A stretch of DNA of 64,000 nt. Origin: Lutraria lutraria (taxonomy: Eukaryota; Mollusca; Bivalvia; Venerida; Mactridae). Numbering within the stretch: the first letter of the stretch is position 1; each line of letters begins with the position of its first letter. The translations under genes and the position numbers were made by a program. Location of the stretch: contig OZ026835.1 in assembly GCA_964023205.1 (NCBI GenBank), positions 45,729,083 to 45,793,082 on the forward strand, in the 5' to 3' direction. Shown piece by piece: positions 49,801-62,000 of the stretch. Below the pieces are notes generated by a model, which made no database searches, was not told where the DNA came from, and saw only the letters and a program-made list of their open reading frames with translations.

Positions 49801-51210
49801 CATAATGATGGTGCACACACACACACAGGGGTATCTATTTCCGTATTTTCAAGATCACGTGTATTTATTTCCCTGTTGTTCTTGATCACGTGTATGTTTT
49901 CCCTGTTGTGCGAACTTTTCCTCTTGTAGTGTTAATACAGGTACCAAGTATTCAGGACGTTCTTTGTTTCCAAAGATCAAATAAAAATTGGTCGTATTTC
50001 AAACCTCATAACTTATTTATCTATCTGTTTCAGCGATATCATCACGTGTTTTAGCATCAAATTTAGGAACATCACACTATAGGATAATTAATTGTGGCTA
50101 CAACAAATATTGGCATTATAACGGTTTAGGAGGGACACCGAAGGCTGTCAGTGTCAACTATCAACCTGGTGACGCGTTTTGTAACTTCCAGTTTGAGCAG
50201 CAGGCTGATGGATCTTATCTGATTAAGGTAATGGCCTATATCTCTAGTCATTGAACAGATGTTTTAACCAGTTCTTTGCCGGCACTGGACACTTTTTTAC
50301 GCGTACGTAAAATACAAATATATTCCAAAAATAAAAACGTGTCATTGACTGGTTCTACACAATTTGTGTATAATTTGTAAGGTAAGGCCTACAAAGGCAC
50401 AAACGAAGAACAATGACATGACAGCACTGGACATAATGACTGACTAGAGCGTGAATAGAAGTGATCTCAGTATGATAATAATATATAGGTATATGCATGC
50501 AATGTGCATATATGTATGTAACAGACCACTGACGTTAACGTTGGGACCAGTTTCCATTATACCTTCTATATTCAAACACAAAAACGAGATCATCTTTGAT
50601 AACAAGGAGATTTGTCCAAGACATGGTCAAGATTCTATTTGTAAACAGCATCCACCATACTGATGGTATATTTGTTATTACCGTACCATTCATATAACTA
50701 TTGCGTTACATTTCCCATCTCGCACCATTTATATGGCAGGCTTAAAAGGAAATACGATATGTTTTAATTTTGAAGCTTTCCGGCACGTGGCAGAAATTAT
50801 TAATGTGTGGGTGTATGGTTATATAATCCGTGTGTTATGGAGGAACAAGACCTCATTTTGTCATTCCAAAGGGTGACATTTGTTCACAGGGTTGACAGTA
50901 AATCTAGTAGAGAAATTCCTCCATTATTTTGATAGTGACAAAGTGAATACTAAAGCTATGTTATATTTCACAGAATCCTCGTACAGACACGTACATCAGA
51001 GATGACATTAATACTAACCGTTGTCGCTGTTTGAACGGGATGACTAACATGGCTGAACAAGGATTCTTGATTTACGTTGAACCTACTGGCGAGTATTCGA
51101 TCGTTTCTAGGGCAACTGATAGATACGTGCGAGTTGACGAGGATAATTTTGTAACCTCAAATTTAAACAGAACGGATTTTTTTGCTCTGTTTTTCTTAAA
51201 ACCAATATAG
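43881..51210 (+). CDS. Secreted PAN/apple + three Sushi (CCP) + C-terminal repeat protein
   Basis: Seven exons: 43881-44180, 47012-47099, 47417-47581, 47918-48106, 48307-48492, 50034-50227, 50974-51210 (all GT-AG; joined 1359 bp, 452 residues). Order: signal peptide (1-21); PAN/apple-type module (CHQLCLSRKKCRSFHL...CYL, about 45-80); a short Cys-rich linker (CENDCGITDTC); three Sushi modules, one per exon, each opening with (E/G/D)CG.P and closing W....C. The phase-1 exon borders are classic for shuffled CCP modules. The last two exons form a ~135-residue domain with two related blocks, FQFEQQADGSYLIKN...YIRDD and FLIYVEPTGEYSIVS...YVRVDE, a spacing that recalls beta-trefoil repeats. I do not recognise the full architecture. 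No transmembrane segment is visible, so it is probably secreted, perhaps in recognition or adhesion (inference). Intron 1 contains a LINE remnant and intron 5 a hairpin MITE. Confidence 0.85.
45546..45633. repeat. 44 bp direct duplication
   Basis: Two tandem copies of 'cgttactcgcgctggtagat' + 'cattagaaaactttcgactc' + 'gagt' with four differences, just upstream of the LINE remnant. Confidence 0.9.
45640..46380 (+). pseudogene. Non-LTR retrotransposon (LINE) endonuclease remnant
   Basis: Reading + strand frames in series: CEISWVKLEIKG...FYTVSFYQPHEHD, then KIIIGDFNLPKLTWD, then NILDLFLISNHTMVNKTEIIPGI-DHDIIIT. 'GDFNLP' and the later '(S)DHD' are the characteristic Asp/His motifs of the APE-type endonuclease of LINEs. 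Several stops and frameshifts interrupt it and no reverse transcriptase domain follows. It sits in intron 1 of the PAN-Sushi gene. Confidence 0.75.
46762..46998 (+). repeat. 'gcaagcgggccgaaatgtaa' dispersed repeat, copy C
   Basis: Same start (aaacgggatgtcaaatt), core, perfect hairpin GTAATGTCAC-agg-GTGACATTAC and end (acgtgaggtataataat) as copy B. Its end is only ~20 bp from the exon 2 acceptor (47011) of the PAN-Sushi gene. Confidence 0.82.
48870..49269. mobile_element. hAT-like hairpin MITE, second copy, left end truncated
   Basis: Right end '...atcacggaatcgagtgcctatg' type terminus at 49269 and the internal inverted pair around 'gcgtgggtcccgg' match 17782-18150. The right arm is complete (through 'caaacaacgcaaatctg' on the complement); the left arm lacks the 'cataggcactcgat' terminus and diverges around 48870, so no target duplication can be read. 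Located in intron 5 of the PAN-Sushi gene. Confidence 0.75.
49502..49822 (-). other. Unassigned ~106-codon reading frame
   Basis: A - strand frame with protein-like composition (HYGNGPYPDRQTF, then GRTLNFETPNRFDLLGKE, then DNVQWAEDDGVVINCDS) lies in intron 5 of the PAN-Sushi gene. There is no clear start, splice or family. It might be a transposon or retrocopy fragment; chance is possible but less likely given the low stop density and mixed residues. Confidence 0.25.
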
Positions 51211-51861
51211 AGTTATCTAAGATTTTTATGATGATGTGCATACGCTTTTATTCAAATTATATGATATCTTCCATACAGTCGAATCTAAATCATTGACCGC
51301 CTTCATATAACTAATCTCTTGCTATTACGACAACACCAATGTTTGACGGACTGAATTTTCTTTAAAATAATTCCATTTACAGCACAATCCAGTTAAACAG
51401 ATATTTGAGATCATAGACAGCGTATTTTAAGACTTTCTCCATGTTCATAATTATTGTCATTAGTTATTTCCCAATGAGCACCGTCATCTTACTCCATCTT
51501 ATTCAGTATTTCATTTATTTGTACTTAGATCATCAATATGTATGTCTGAACCTAGTGAACAGTAATGTAGAAGGATCGTTATAGACAGGTCTCCAAGTTC
51601 TAATTATCATCATACTGATTTTATATTCTACAATCATTTATTGGACTGTTTTGTGAAAGTTTGCAAACATTTTATCGTCAGTTAAACATTGAGTCTCTGT
51701 ATTCTAAGAACGTCGAGTGAATGGCATACCTTGAATGAACTACCCAGTTGTAACAATTTTTGTTGATAAATTGTTTTAAACCACTCTTTATATAAAAATG
51801 TAAAACAAAAGAATAAAATGTATAAAAGTACAAATGTGTATAAATCCATTTAACAGATTCT
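51211..51861. other. 3' flank of the PAN-Sushi gene; no gene seen
   Basis: AT-rich, likely including the 3' UTR. Nothing else recognised. Confidence 0.4.
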
Positions 51862-52195
51862 CCTACAGAACTGCAATATACACCAGCCAACACTAGAATG
51901 TAGAATTACCATAGAACTCTAATATACACCAGCCAACACTTATATGTAGAATTCCCACAGAACTGTAATATACTCCAGCCAACACTAATACGTAAAATTT
52001 CCATAGAACTGTAATATACACCAGCCAACACTAATATGTAGAATTCCCATAGAACTGTAATATACTCCAGCCAACACTTATATGTAGAATTTCCATAGAA
52101 CTGCAATATACACCAGCCAACAATAATATGTAGAATTTCCACAGAACTGTAATATACACCAGCCAACAGTAATGTGTAGTAATATCTTAAAACTG
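51862..52195. repeat. 46 bp tandem repeat, about 7 copies
   Basis: Unit 'tatacaccagccaacactaa' + 'tatgtagaatttccatagaa' + 'ctgtaa'. Confidence 0.9.
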
Positions 52196-52625
52196 TAATA
52201 TACATACCCAACAAGGTACATACCCAACAAGGTACACACCCAACAAGGTACACACCCAACAAGATACAAACCCAACAAGGTACTAGTACATACCCAACAA
52301 GGTACACACCCAACAAGGTACTAGTACATACCCAATAAGGTACACACCCAACAAGGTACACACCCAACAAGGTACTAGTACACACCCAACAAGGTACACA
52401 CCCAACAAGGTACTAGTACACACCCAACAAGGTACACACCCAACAAGGTACATACCCAACAAGGTACTAGTACATACCCAACAAGGTACACACCCAACAA
52501 GGTACACACCCAACAAGGTACTAATACACACCCAACAAGGTACACACCCAACACGGTACATACCCAACAAGGTACTAGTACACACCCAACAAGGTACACA
52601 CCCAAGGTACAAAACTTAACAAGGT
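52196..52625. repeat. 16/22 bp compound tandem array
   Basis: Units 'acccaacaaggtacac' (16 bp) alternate with a 22 bp form carrying an extra 'tagtac'. It follows the 46 bp array directly, and the shared 'ccaacaa' suggests one array seeded the other. Confidence 0.9.
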
Positions 52626-53002
52626 ACGTATCTGATCAAAGCATAATATCCCATCAGGTAAGCACCCAGTTTGTACTATAACATCCAAACGAACTAAACA
52701 ATCGACATAGTTCACACCGATAGCCAAAAATGTAACCCAATGAAACCTATTTGGCCATAAAGTAGTTTTAAAAGGTTAAAGAAATGATGAAAGGTAATTT
52801 TACGCCAGATGAGCAAAATTTCACTATACGTACGTGCTTGTACATAGCTTGGTGTATAAAACCGTCATGGTTGTAGGTTTTGAGATGTATATCATGGATA
52901 TGTCTATAAATCGAGGAGGGGGGGGGGGGGATTGATTCATAACATCAACTCAGATTACCGTATTCAAAACGAATGTGTGCATATTAAATTTTCAAACTGT
53001 CT
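52626..53002. other. 5' flank of 5'-nucleotidase gene 3; 13-G run
   Basis: No exon seen. A G13 homopolymer is at 52918-52930, about 70 bp upstream of the start codon, the same length as the run at 13365-13377. Confidence 0.5.
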
Positions 53003-56000
53003 ATGTTTATTATAAACTGGTTGATGGATGTAACCATGTTTTGTACCTTAACGTATATTAGTGTTATACTTGTTTCCTGTTCAACTATACAGGGCTACAA
53101 ATTAACCATTTTACACACAAATGATGTTCACGCACGATTTGAACAATTCAACAAATATGGTTCAGATTGTAGCCAGTCTGATGCTGAGGAAGGGAAATGT
53201 TTTGGCGGAGTTGCTAGGAGATTTACAAAAATCCAGGAAATCCGTGAAAGCCATGACAACGTTTTGTTACTAGACGCTGGAGATCAGTTTATGGGAACGC
53301 TAATGTTCAACTTTCACCGTGGGATGGCAACAGCGTTTTTCATGAAAATGCTTGGTTACGACGCTATGGTACGTTTTTTTTAAGTGGATATTAAATTTTA
53401 TAGATACATGTGTAATATTCTCAGGATAGTTTTCTGTACATACAAATGACATTTGAGTTGCAACAGAATGGTAGTAATTACTTATTATGCTAAATGCAAT
53501 TAAAATAGATTTTCCACGGAGCATCGAGATCGATGACGATAAAATTATTTTCAATTTTAGTTTGTTTGTTTGTTTGTTTGTTTATATCGAGTTTAACGCC
53601 CCTTTTCAACAGGTCAATACTGAGACATGCATTGTAACAAGAAAATCAGAATCTGTGTTTGCTTATTTGCACTAAAATTATGGACGGTACCTAATACATC
53701 TCAGTCATTTAAAACGTGATAAGTTTGTGTCATCGTTGTTTAAATTTAGTAAAAAATTGTATAAAAAGTTTTCCCCGGCTTTTGGCTTAACTAATTGACT
53801 ATCTAGAATTTATAGCTGACTCATAAATGTTTTAAGTAGCATACCTCCGTGGACCATTTGCTATGTAGTTTTTCGCTTCAGTTCTTTTCAACTAAAAACG
53901 TGATGAACATAGTTGTGTAAACAGAATGAATACATAAAAACCTGAAACAATTTTTTCGCATATAAACCATTCGATGTAATAAATCGAGTAGATCAATTTA
54001 GTTTAACTTTTTTCAGGTAAATTTTAAACGAACGATGGTAAAAGAAAGATGTTTTATTATTATACAGGATGAGAGTGAATATTTACAAACTGTATCCATC
54101 CATTTCTGTGTTTGCTAAAACCAAATCAGGTCTAACTATATAAGTGACCTCCCCAAAAAAATCCACATGAGGTCTATTCTCTTAATTGTTTTATTGCCCC
54201 TAATGGGATTAATCCTGTCTTTTCACGGCCAGTTAAATGTCTGTAGACTTGACACCTATAGTCATATAAGAGGGTCATACGTTTTATTATTTTTTTAGTG
54301 ATAATTAGTTTATGGATAACTTCCTGCTGTTTTCATGATATTTTATGTAATTGATGAATGTTATCCTTTTAATTTTACCAGATGATGTAAGAAGTCTTTT
54401 ACATTAAAAATGCAACTGAACTCTTCTTCTATTTCTTAATCAAATCATTCTATAAATACATGAAATAATTTTTACAAGATATCTAAAGTAACTTACATAG
54501 AAATATTGTTTATACCAGTATTGCTTGAGTTTACCTGTTGTGTTAAAACATGTCTGTATTAATTTTACAAAATGGACTGTTTAATTTATCTATCAAAATC
54601 TGCATTCATACCTAACTAATTTGTGTGCGACACAAATATATTTGCAAACGTGTTTTTAATGAGCTGTCTTATTCTTAATATTTACGTTTCTTTGAATACA
54701 TATATTACATATAGTATCTGATCATGTAATTAGATGCTAGTGTATCAATGACACTGTCTGTTTTATTTGCCCCCTACTGTGAAGATAGTAATTAATAGTA
54801 TACATATAAATGAACCATAAAAAATAAGTGATAGATATAAGCCGAAAACTGTCCATTATGTAAAATATTGGAGTGTTTGAGGCGCATAGCGCCGAATATG
54901 TAACTTAAATCATATGTAACTTAAATCATTTTGATAGGATTACACAATTCATTGACCATGACAATTTATCATTTTTAAAGGCATCCGTCAATACACTTTA
55001 CTCATTAAAAGTCAATAAAGAAGGCTATTGGCTTTAGGATTCATTTTTCTTGCATTATTATGACCAGATAAATAGACAAGATAGCGTGTGAATTTAACTG
55101 CTTAAAATCAACTCTTTCAATCACACTGCACGGGAAGCACGAGGAATGTACATTTTATTCAAACCTGTTCGCATTGACTCAAGCCGTGTCATTCCTATGT
55201 ATTCGTTTGTTGGGAGTGGGTTTGTAAAACAGCATGGAACAATGTAGAAGATGTGAATAGGAAAAAACTGTTTATGCAGGATATCCGTGTAACACTCGTT
55301 TGATTTGATTTGTAATATTTTAAGGTATGAATTGTATTGAAAATTTGTTTATAATGAGTATTATGAAATTTGATTAATTGATTCTTCATATATATTTTTG
55401 TTGTACACAATAAGCGGAATATAATGCAACCGGTGCGTGGCTTAACCCGCAATCTCCTGCTTGCAAGTCAGAAAGCTCTACCAACTGAGCTTATCGGGTT
55501 AATAATATTACAGCCAATTCATAAAAACAAGTACAATGTACAGTACTGCTACATTCATCCTACTGTTTAATTCAAATTAATTTATCACGACAATAAGAGG
55601 TTTTTTGACTAACCCAATCTTTGCTTCGCCCTTAGTGTAGTATTCCAAGGTTGGTCTCACCTTCATGGCACCAAAGGTAATAGGAAGAGGAAATTAATGT
55701 ACCCGATGCGATGCGGGGCTCGAATCCGCGACCTACTTCTTGCAATCAGATGCTCTGCAAAGTGAGCTAATCGGGCAGTTTATAGTACAGCCTGCTTATA
55801 AATACGAGTACATTGTACTATGATACAGTACTGCTGCATTTTCATTAAAAAATTAAAAAAGACCATTGACTTCTATACATATATACAAGTCCTTGACAAG
55901 ACTCGTAAGATATGTTTATTTTCAGATCATTACAGCATTCGATAATCTTACGCATGCGTCGTTTTTAGTGTCCAAAGTCCAATATATCGACTACACTCCA

Positions 56001-59000
56001 ATATTACAAAAAATAACGGACAGCTGTCCATTGAGAGCGATCCATTCGTAAAATTATTGGGCAGTGAGAACAAAAGGATGACGTTACAGGAATGATTTAA
56101 ATATTGATAAAATCGACAGAAAATGAGATTAGTCATGTGATGTTACATTTATAGATAGGTTGAGCGTTATCTCAAGATGTCTCGCTATAGTAGACGTGAC
56201 AATAATTACTTTGATGATTGTACAATTTGACTGTGATATCACCACGGAAGGACACAGTACAACATCTCCAAAGCAACACCTTCAGCAAAGTAGCAAAATG
56301 TTGTTATTGTTGAGAGGTTGTTGTTCTAGAGGTTAAATTAATTGTTAAATCGTGCAGTGGTGAAAATAATCATGCTGTTGTTGGAGGGAGATTGTTGTTC
56401 AAGAGGGTGTCACTCTGGAAAGGTTGTACTGTAATTAATAACATACTTTATACAAAATGTAGTTTGATTTCCTTGTTACAGTGTCTGGGTAACCATGAAT
56501 TTGATCTTAAAGTCGAACCTTTGGCAAGGTTTCTTGACAACGTAACGTTTCCCGTTGTGAGTTGTAACACAGACGTAACCAAGGAGACCAGATTACAAGG
56601 GAAGTTCACAAAGTCATGGACAACAACTGTTGACAATGTAAAAATCGGCTTAATTGGATTTATTACCACAGACACATCCAGGATTTCCGTGCCAGGTAAA
56701 CAAAAAGTCGTGGCTTTAATGTGTGGGTTCCAAAGCATAGTAGAAACAAAAGAGTAATTAGGAAAGAAATTGGCATAACTAAAAAACTGCACACAGCAAG
56801 ACTTTTCATCCGAAGTTTAGAGGTCTGTTTGAAATAAGAAGCTCATTTAGATCAGTATAATACAATCTGTATTAACTCTATAAAAGAAAATAGCGTTGTT
56901 TAGTTTATATTGTGTCCCTGGCTGTTTGTACATCTAGTTAAGGTAATGATAGACTACTATCATAGAACAGTCGCACGTGGTATTTTCCGGGATTCCAGCT
57001 TATTAAATGTTCAGTTTTATGCATAACCTTATGTACAACTTTAATTGTGAATGCGTAATATCATATACGAGTACATGTTACGATTGTGCGGAAATACAGT
57101 TCGATATTTATTTCATTCACTCGTCTATACTTCAAGGTCCTACAATATCCTTCCAAGACGTGCTAGGCTGTGTTAAGGCAGAGGTTAGCTTATTACAGCG
57201 ACAAGGAGTTAACAAGATTATCGCTCTTGGTCATGCTGGATTTGCTGTCGATATTGAAGTTGCTGCTATTAATGGCATTGATGTTGTTGTTGGAGGTCAC
57301 TCGAACACTTTTTTGTTTAATGGTATGTATAGAAATATTACGATTATCTGACAGTGTATCATTTCAATCGGTTCCTGTAGAACTGCACATTTAGGTATTA
57401 ACGGATTATGTGACAAAAATTCTATTCAATGTGGCCACCTCAGAATACAGGCCACGCTATAAATAAATGACATTCCTTTAAAAACAGTCATTGAATGTTT
57501 AGAACAAAATGACCTCCCAACATGGGTCACCTGACAATGAAGCCACATTTCATCTTTACCAAAGGTGACCTTTGTTCACAAATCTATTTTTCATTGAATG
57601 CTTTTTTCAAGTCTTCTTATTGCAAATTATTGGTTTGTTTGTGAACTTGTCAGCTCCGGTTCAGTTTATTTCAAATGCCTTCCCAGCTATAATCCTCACA
57701 TTCTGACTGTTTAAGGAGGTCAGCCATCGAATGACAAAGTAGAAGGTTCTTATCCTACAGTAATTCGTCAGCCAGATGGTGGTCAGGGACTAGTTGTACA
57801 AGGTTTCAAGTGGGGGAAATATCTAGGTTATCTTAATGTTACATTTGATGATAACGGTGTGGTGACAGATTATGCTGGTAATCCTATCTTACTTGATGAT
57901 AATGTCATACAAGGTAAGCATATATTTTATTTCTCCATTGATATCAGCAAGATAAATGTATCCATATTGTTTTACCGGTACTCACTTCCAATGCGCAACT
58001 CAAATATTATAAAGGTTGGCTGACTGGATAGTTAAGATTTTATTGGGAATTCGCGCACACATGAGTTGCACATCTTCATGTGACTGATTTTGGTGCCTTT
58101 TTCTCAGGAACCTTTCTATCCATTAAGAGAAAATTGTGCCTCTAATCTTTCCACACAAATCAATTCATCAAAAACGTTTTATTTGAAATGATCAACGGTC
58201 GCTCGTTTCCATTTTGTAAAGTACAGTACAACCTCCCCAGAGCAGTCCTCTCTTGAATAACAACCCCCTTCAACGGCAGGATGATTTTCCAACTGCATGA
58301 TTTAACTATTAATTTAACCTCTCTAGAGCAACAACCTCTTGACAACAACATAATTTGGAGCACTACTACCAAAAGGCATTGTTTTGGACAGGTTGCTGAA
58401 TAAGCCCATTTTGTTTGATAGTTGTGTAAACATGATTCTAATGGTAATCATATAATATTGTATGCATATAATATCAAGTTTGTGTTCATCAGTATACTAA
58501 ATGTTTGAGACAAATTGATGTATATTTAGACACAGGTGTGCTAGAACATGTAGACACATGGAAGGACCCTATAAAACAACAGTTATCAAAAGTCATTGGC
58601 CATTCAAATGTCTTACTATCATCTGAAGGTGAAATATGTCAGCTACAAGACTGCAACATAGGTGAGTACTTGCATTTTAAGTGAGAAAACACACTAATTT
58701 CACAAACATACTTTTATCAAGTACGTAAATAAGTCAGAAGATACAAAATCGATGTGCACCCCTGATCAAACGAGGAAACAAAACGGAAAGGAATAACTGA
58801 AATAAGTAATAATCGAAATAAGATTTTTAGCGAAATGATCCCAATCTTCGTCTTTTCTGTCCATGATATAAACATTTATTTCTAAGCGTATATTTGAAAT
58901 AGACTACATTCAATTGTCGTCTGTTTTAAAACAGGTAACCTGGTTACAGACGCTGTTATAGATTATCACGTGAATTATTCACACCCGATTACTCAATGGG

Positions 59001-62000
59001 CACCTGCTGCTATTGCTCTCTGGAATGGAGGGGGTATTCGGTCATCAATTGATAAAGGTAGGTACTATTAATGTTATACGGTTACAGTCGAGAGATCTGT
59101 CTGAATAGACCACATACCTACCAATGTATACGTACATATATGGAACCAAACTGTGATCTACGTGTTTTAGCAATGTTTTATATCATCTGTACGGTGATTG
59201 GTCAGTTGGATTCAACTGTGGTTTAATAAATGTTAGCCGATGTAAATTCACTTCCAAAACAAACTGCTGAATCTATAGACTATGGGACACCAATACCCCC
59301 CCTCCCCCCCCGGAGGCATTTTTCTACAGTATGTTTTTCTGAAAGTATATGGAAAGACCTACCAAATCCGAGTGTCTACCATCTGGGTGTTGGGGCTTTA
59401 CTCCGTTACCGCCATTTTGGGGCGTTACCATAATTGAAATTTTAATGTTAACACAATACCGCAAAGAGATCAAAATAATTTGTGTTAAAGGCTTTGTAAT
59501 TATAATTATAAGCACAGAGAATGTAAACAAGGGTGTAAAAATGTTAAACTCATCATCAAATGTGGTATAATTTACGTTACCAATATTATATCACTGAAAT
59601 AAGGTCACATATACTCTAAAATATTCGATTATCATCATATACTTATTGTTTCTGGGTCGAGCAGAACACTATCTAATGAGTAAATGGTACTCAATTATAT
59701 TATATGTTGACAAGGTGAAAAAAGGTCACAATAATGCAGAAAATACGTGTATATTATTAACCGCATGCGTTACCAAAATATATATGAACATAAGTGCATG
59801 TATAACTAAACCTTGATATTTTTTGCATCAGACATAATAAAATCTAAAGTGGCATTTAGGCTTAAATTTAAAAAAAACATTTCATTATAAAATTTTCATA
59901 TCAATCAATCAAATCAAAGCAATCAATTGTCAATAAATAAATTATTTCATTAATCAAATAAATATTTAATTTAGTCTATCAATTTCATAGTAATCTATAG
60001 ATATGTTTCTTTTTTCAATGATTATGCAATTGTAACCTGTGACCTAGCAGATGCCATGAAATCGTTCTCATTGGTTAGGCAGTTTCCGGAACAAATTCAC
60101 TAATGTCATAGTGAGAACGGGTGTATTTCACACACGTGTGCTCCATCTTCGATACATCTAGGTAAAGTAATGAACGACAATGGTCTCGCGGAACTTATGA
60201 TAAATTCAGGAATTGTCCCAGTGGTTCTCTTGACAAATTGACGTCTGGAAAACACTAAAACCATGCTCTATGGGAGCACAAGCCCTTATCCAAGGGTCAA
60301 TTACCCCGGCAAAGATTTGAAGAAACACAATCTTTCACACAGAGTATTTCAGCATAATATAATAACTCAGATACGAGTAGAACGTAACGCATTTGGCCTG
60401 CTTATGCTCCTGTCAGTTCAACATGACATAGACCTGAAGCTTACCTGGTCATTTCATCTAGGTCGAGTGCCTTATATTGAATCACCAATAGAACCAACAA
60501 CTAGCCATTCTACAGAAGGCGCATCCTATGTTGTTAATGGTAACGCGTAATTGGGTAACTGCAGAGTCTTATAGCAGTTCCGGACACATTCGAGCAAGTG
60601 GCTGAGGCGATTTCTTATCAGTTGCCTAAAACGTCTCGTTTAGACTTTATATCAGACACTTACAACAAACAGTCTATTAAATCAGATGAGTGCCGATGAC
60701 GTTTGGCAGCTCCAACGTTCTTGCTCTCAGGTAAAAAAGCAATAACTCCATGAAATCGAATGGGCTTCATATCTAATGACAACAATAAGACACAGTCAAT
60801 AAAGCTAATCTTTGAGCATTCTTATAGAGATGGCGTCACATTCACAATAACTGAGATTCAAAGCACTGAGATTACAGTCTGGTGCGAAGTTTAAATGTGT
60901 TAGACAAAACCATCGTTAAATCATTTAAAGGCCTGTGTTACCATCATTTTGAATTAAAATTTGAATGTCAAGTATGTATAGTCTATACAGATGTACATCA
61001 TTTGACCAATTAACCACAATTACCAAGGAAAAGCTATCATGCGTCAATACGCAATCTCACTACTCTCAGAGACAATATAGTGTTCCGGCGCTACTTTACT
61101 GAATGAAACTATTTTCAACATGTAGTGAATTTCGTTACCTCAACAGTTAATGATGAAACGGAGGAAACAAACAGAATCCTGTATATATCTCCAACTTTTA
61201 TGAAAACTGCAAAGTCTGCAATGTATACTTATACTATTTTTCAAAGCGGATGTATATGCGCCACGTAATTGTAATATGAAAAGGTAATGTATAGCTATAG
61301 GAGCTTTGCCCCTATAAATGAGGATTACATGACAATATTAGCCAATTTACCACGCATGTTTGTTCGGATGAACTTTACAGTGCCATTGAAACATTTGTAT
61401 GTGTGTTGTTTGGTCATTAAAAATACGACATCAATAAACTGAGGTATGACAAGTATCAAAGCCATGATTGTGTTCTGAACGCTTTAAGTGGTATGGGCAT
61501 GAGCTTACTCACTCCCTGCAGATCCCGTCTCGTATGTTCAATGTGTTACGGATAGTTATAAGGTGTATATTTGATCTTCTAAAAGTGGATGAAAGTGGTT
61601 GGAAATTCGGTACTGACAACATGCTGGAATACAATTGGTACGAGGATAATATTGTGCCAAAGGCAAGCGACGCAGAAGACACTGATGATAAAAACGACAT
61701 TGAGCTCATTAGTATGGTCGATGCTGTCTATGAAACAGAAAAGTGATGAGGATTTTGAAATTCGGGAACGTTTGCCATCAGAACAACAAAAATACCTTGA
61801 TGACAATATGTACAGCTAATAAAATCTGACATAACATACAATATTGCACTTAAATATATATATATATATATATAAATAATCATGTAACAAATGGTAACGT
61901 AAATGACACACACATGTTTATGTGTGTCAATGGCATAATGTTTATTGCACTGTCGCTGTCATTGTTAATTTGATTGTTTCATAGATACTACATATTCTTA

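Noticed and set aside
51906..52612. Cys/Val/Leu-rich frames that look like repeated membrane proteins
   Set aside because: Direct translation of the 46 bp and 16/22 bp tandem arrays.
55700..55777. A functional tRNA gene
   Set aside because: The anticodon stem does not pair and the unit is duplicated together with flanking non-tRNA sequence.
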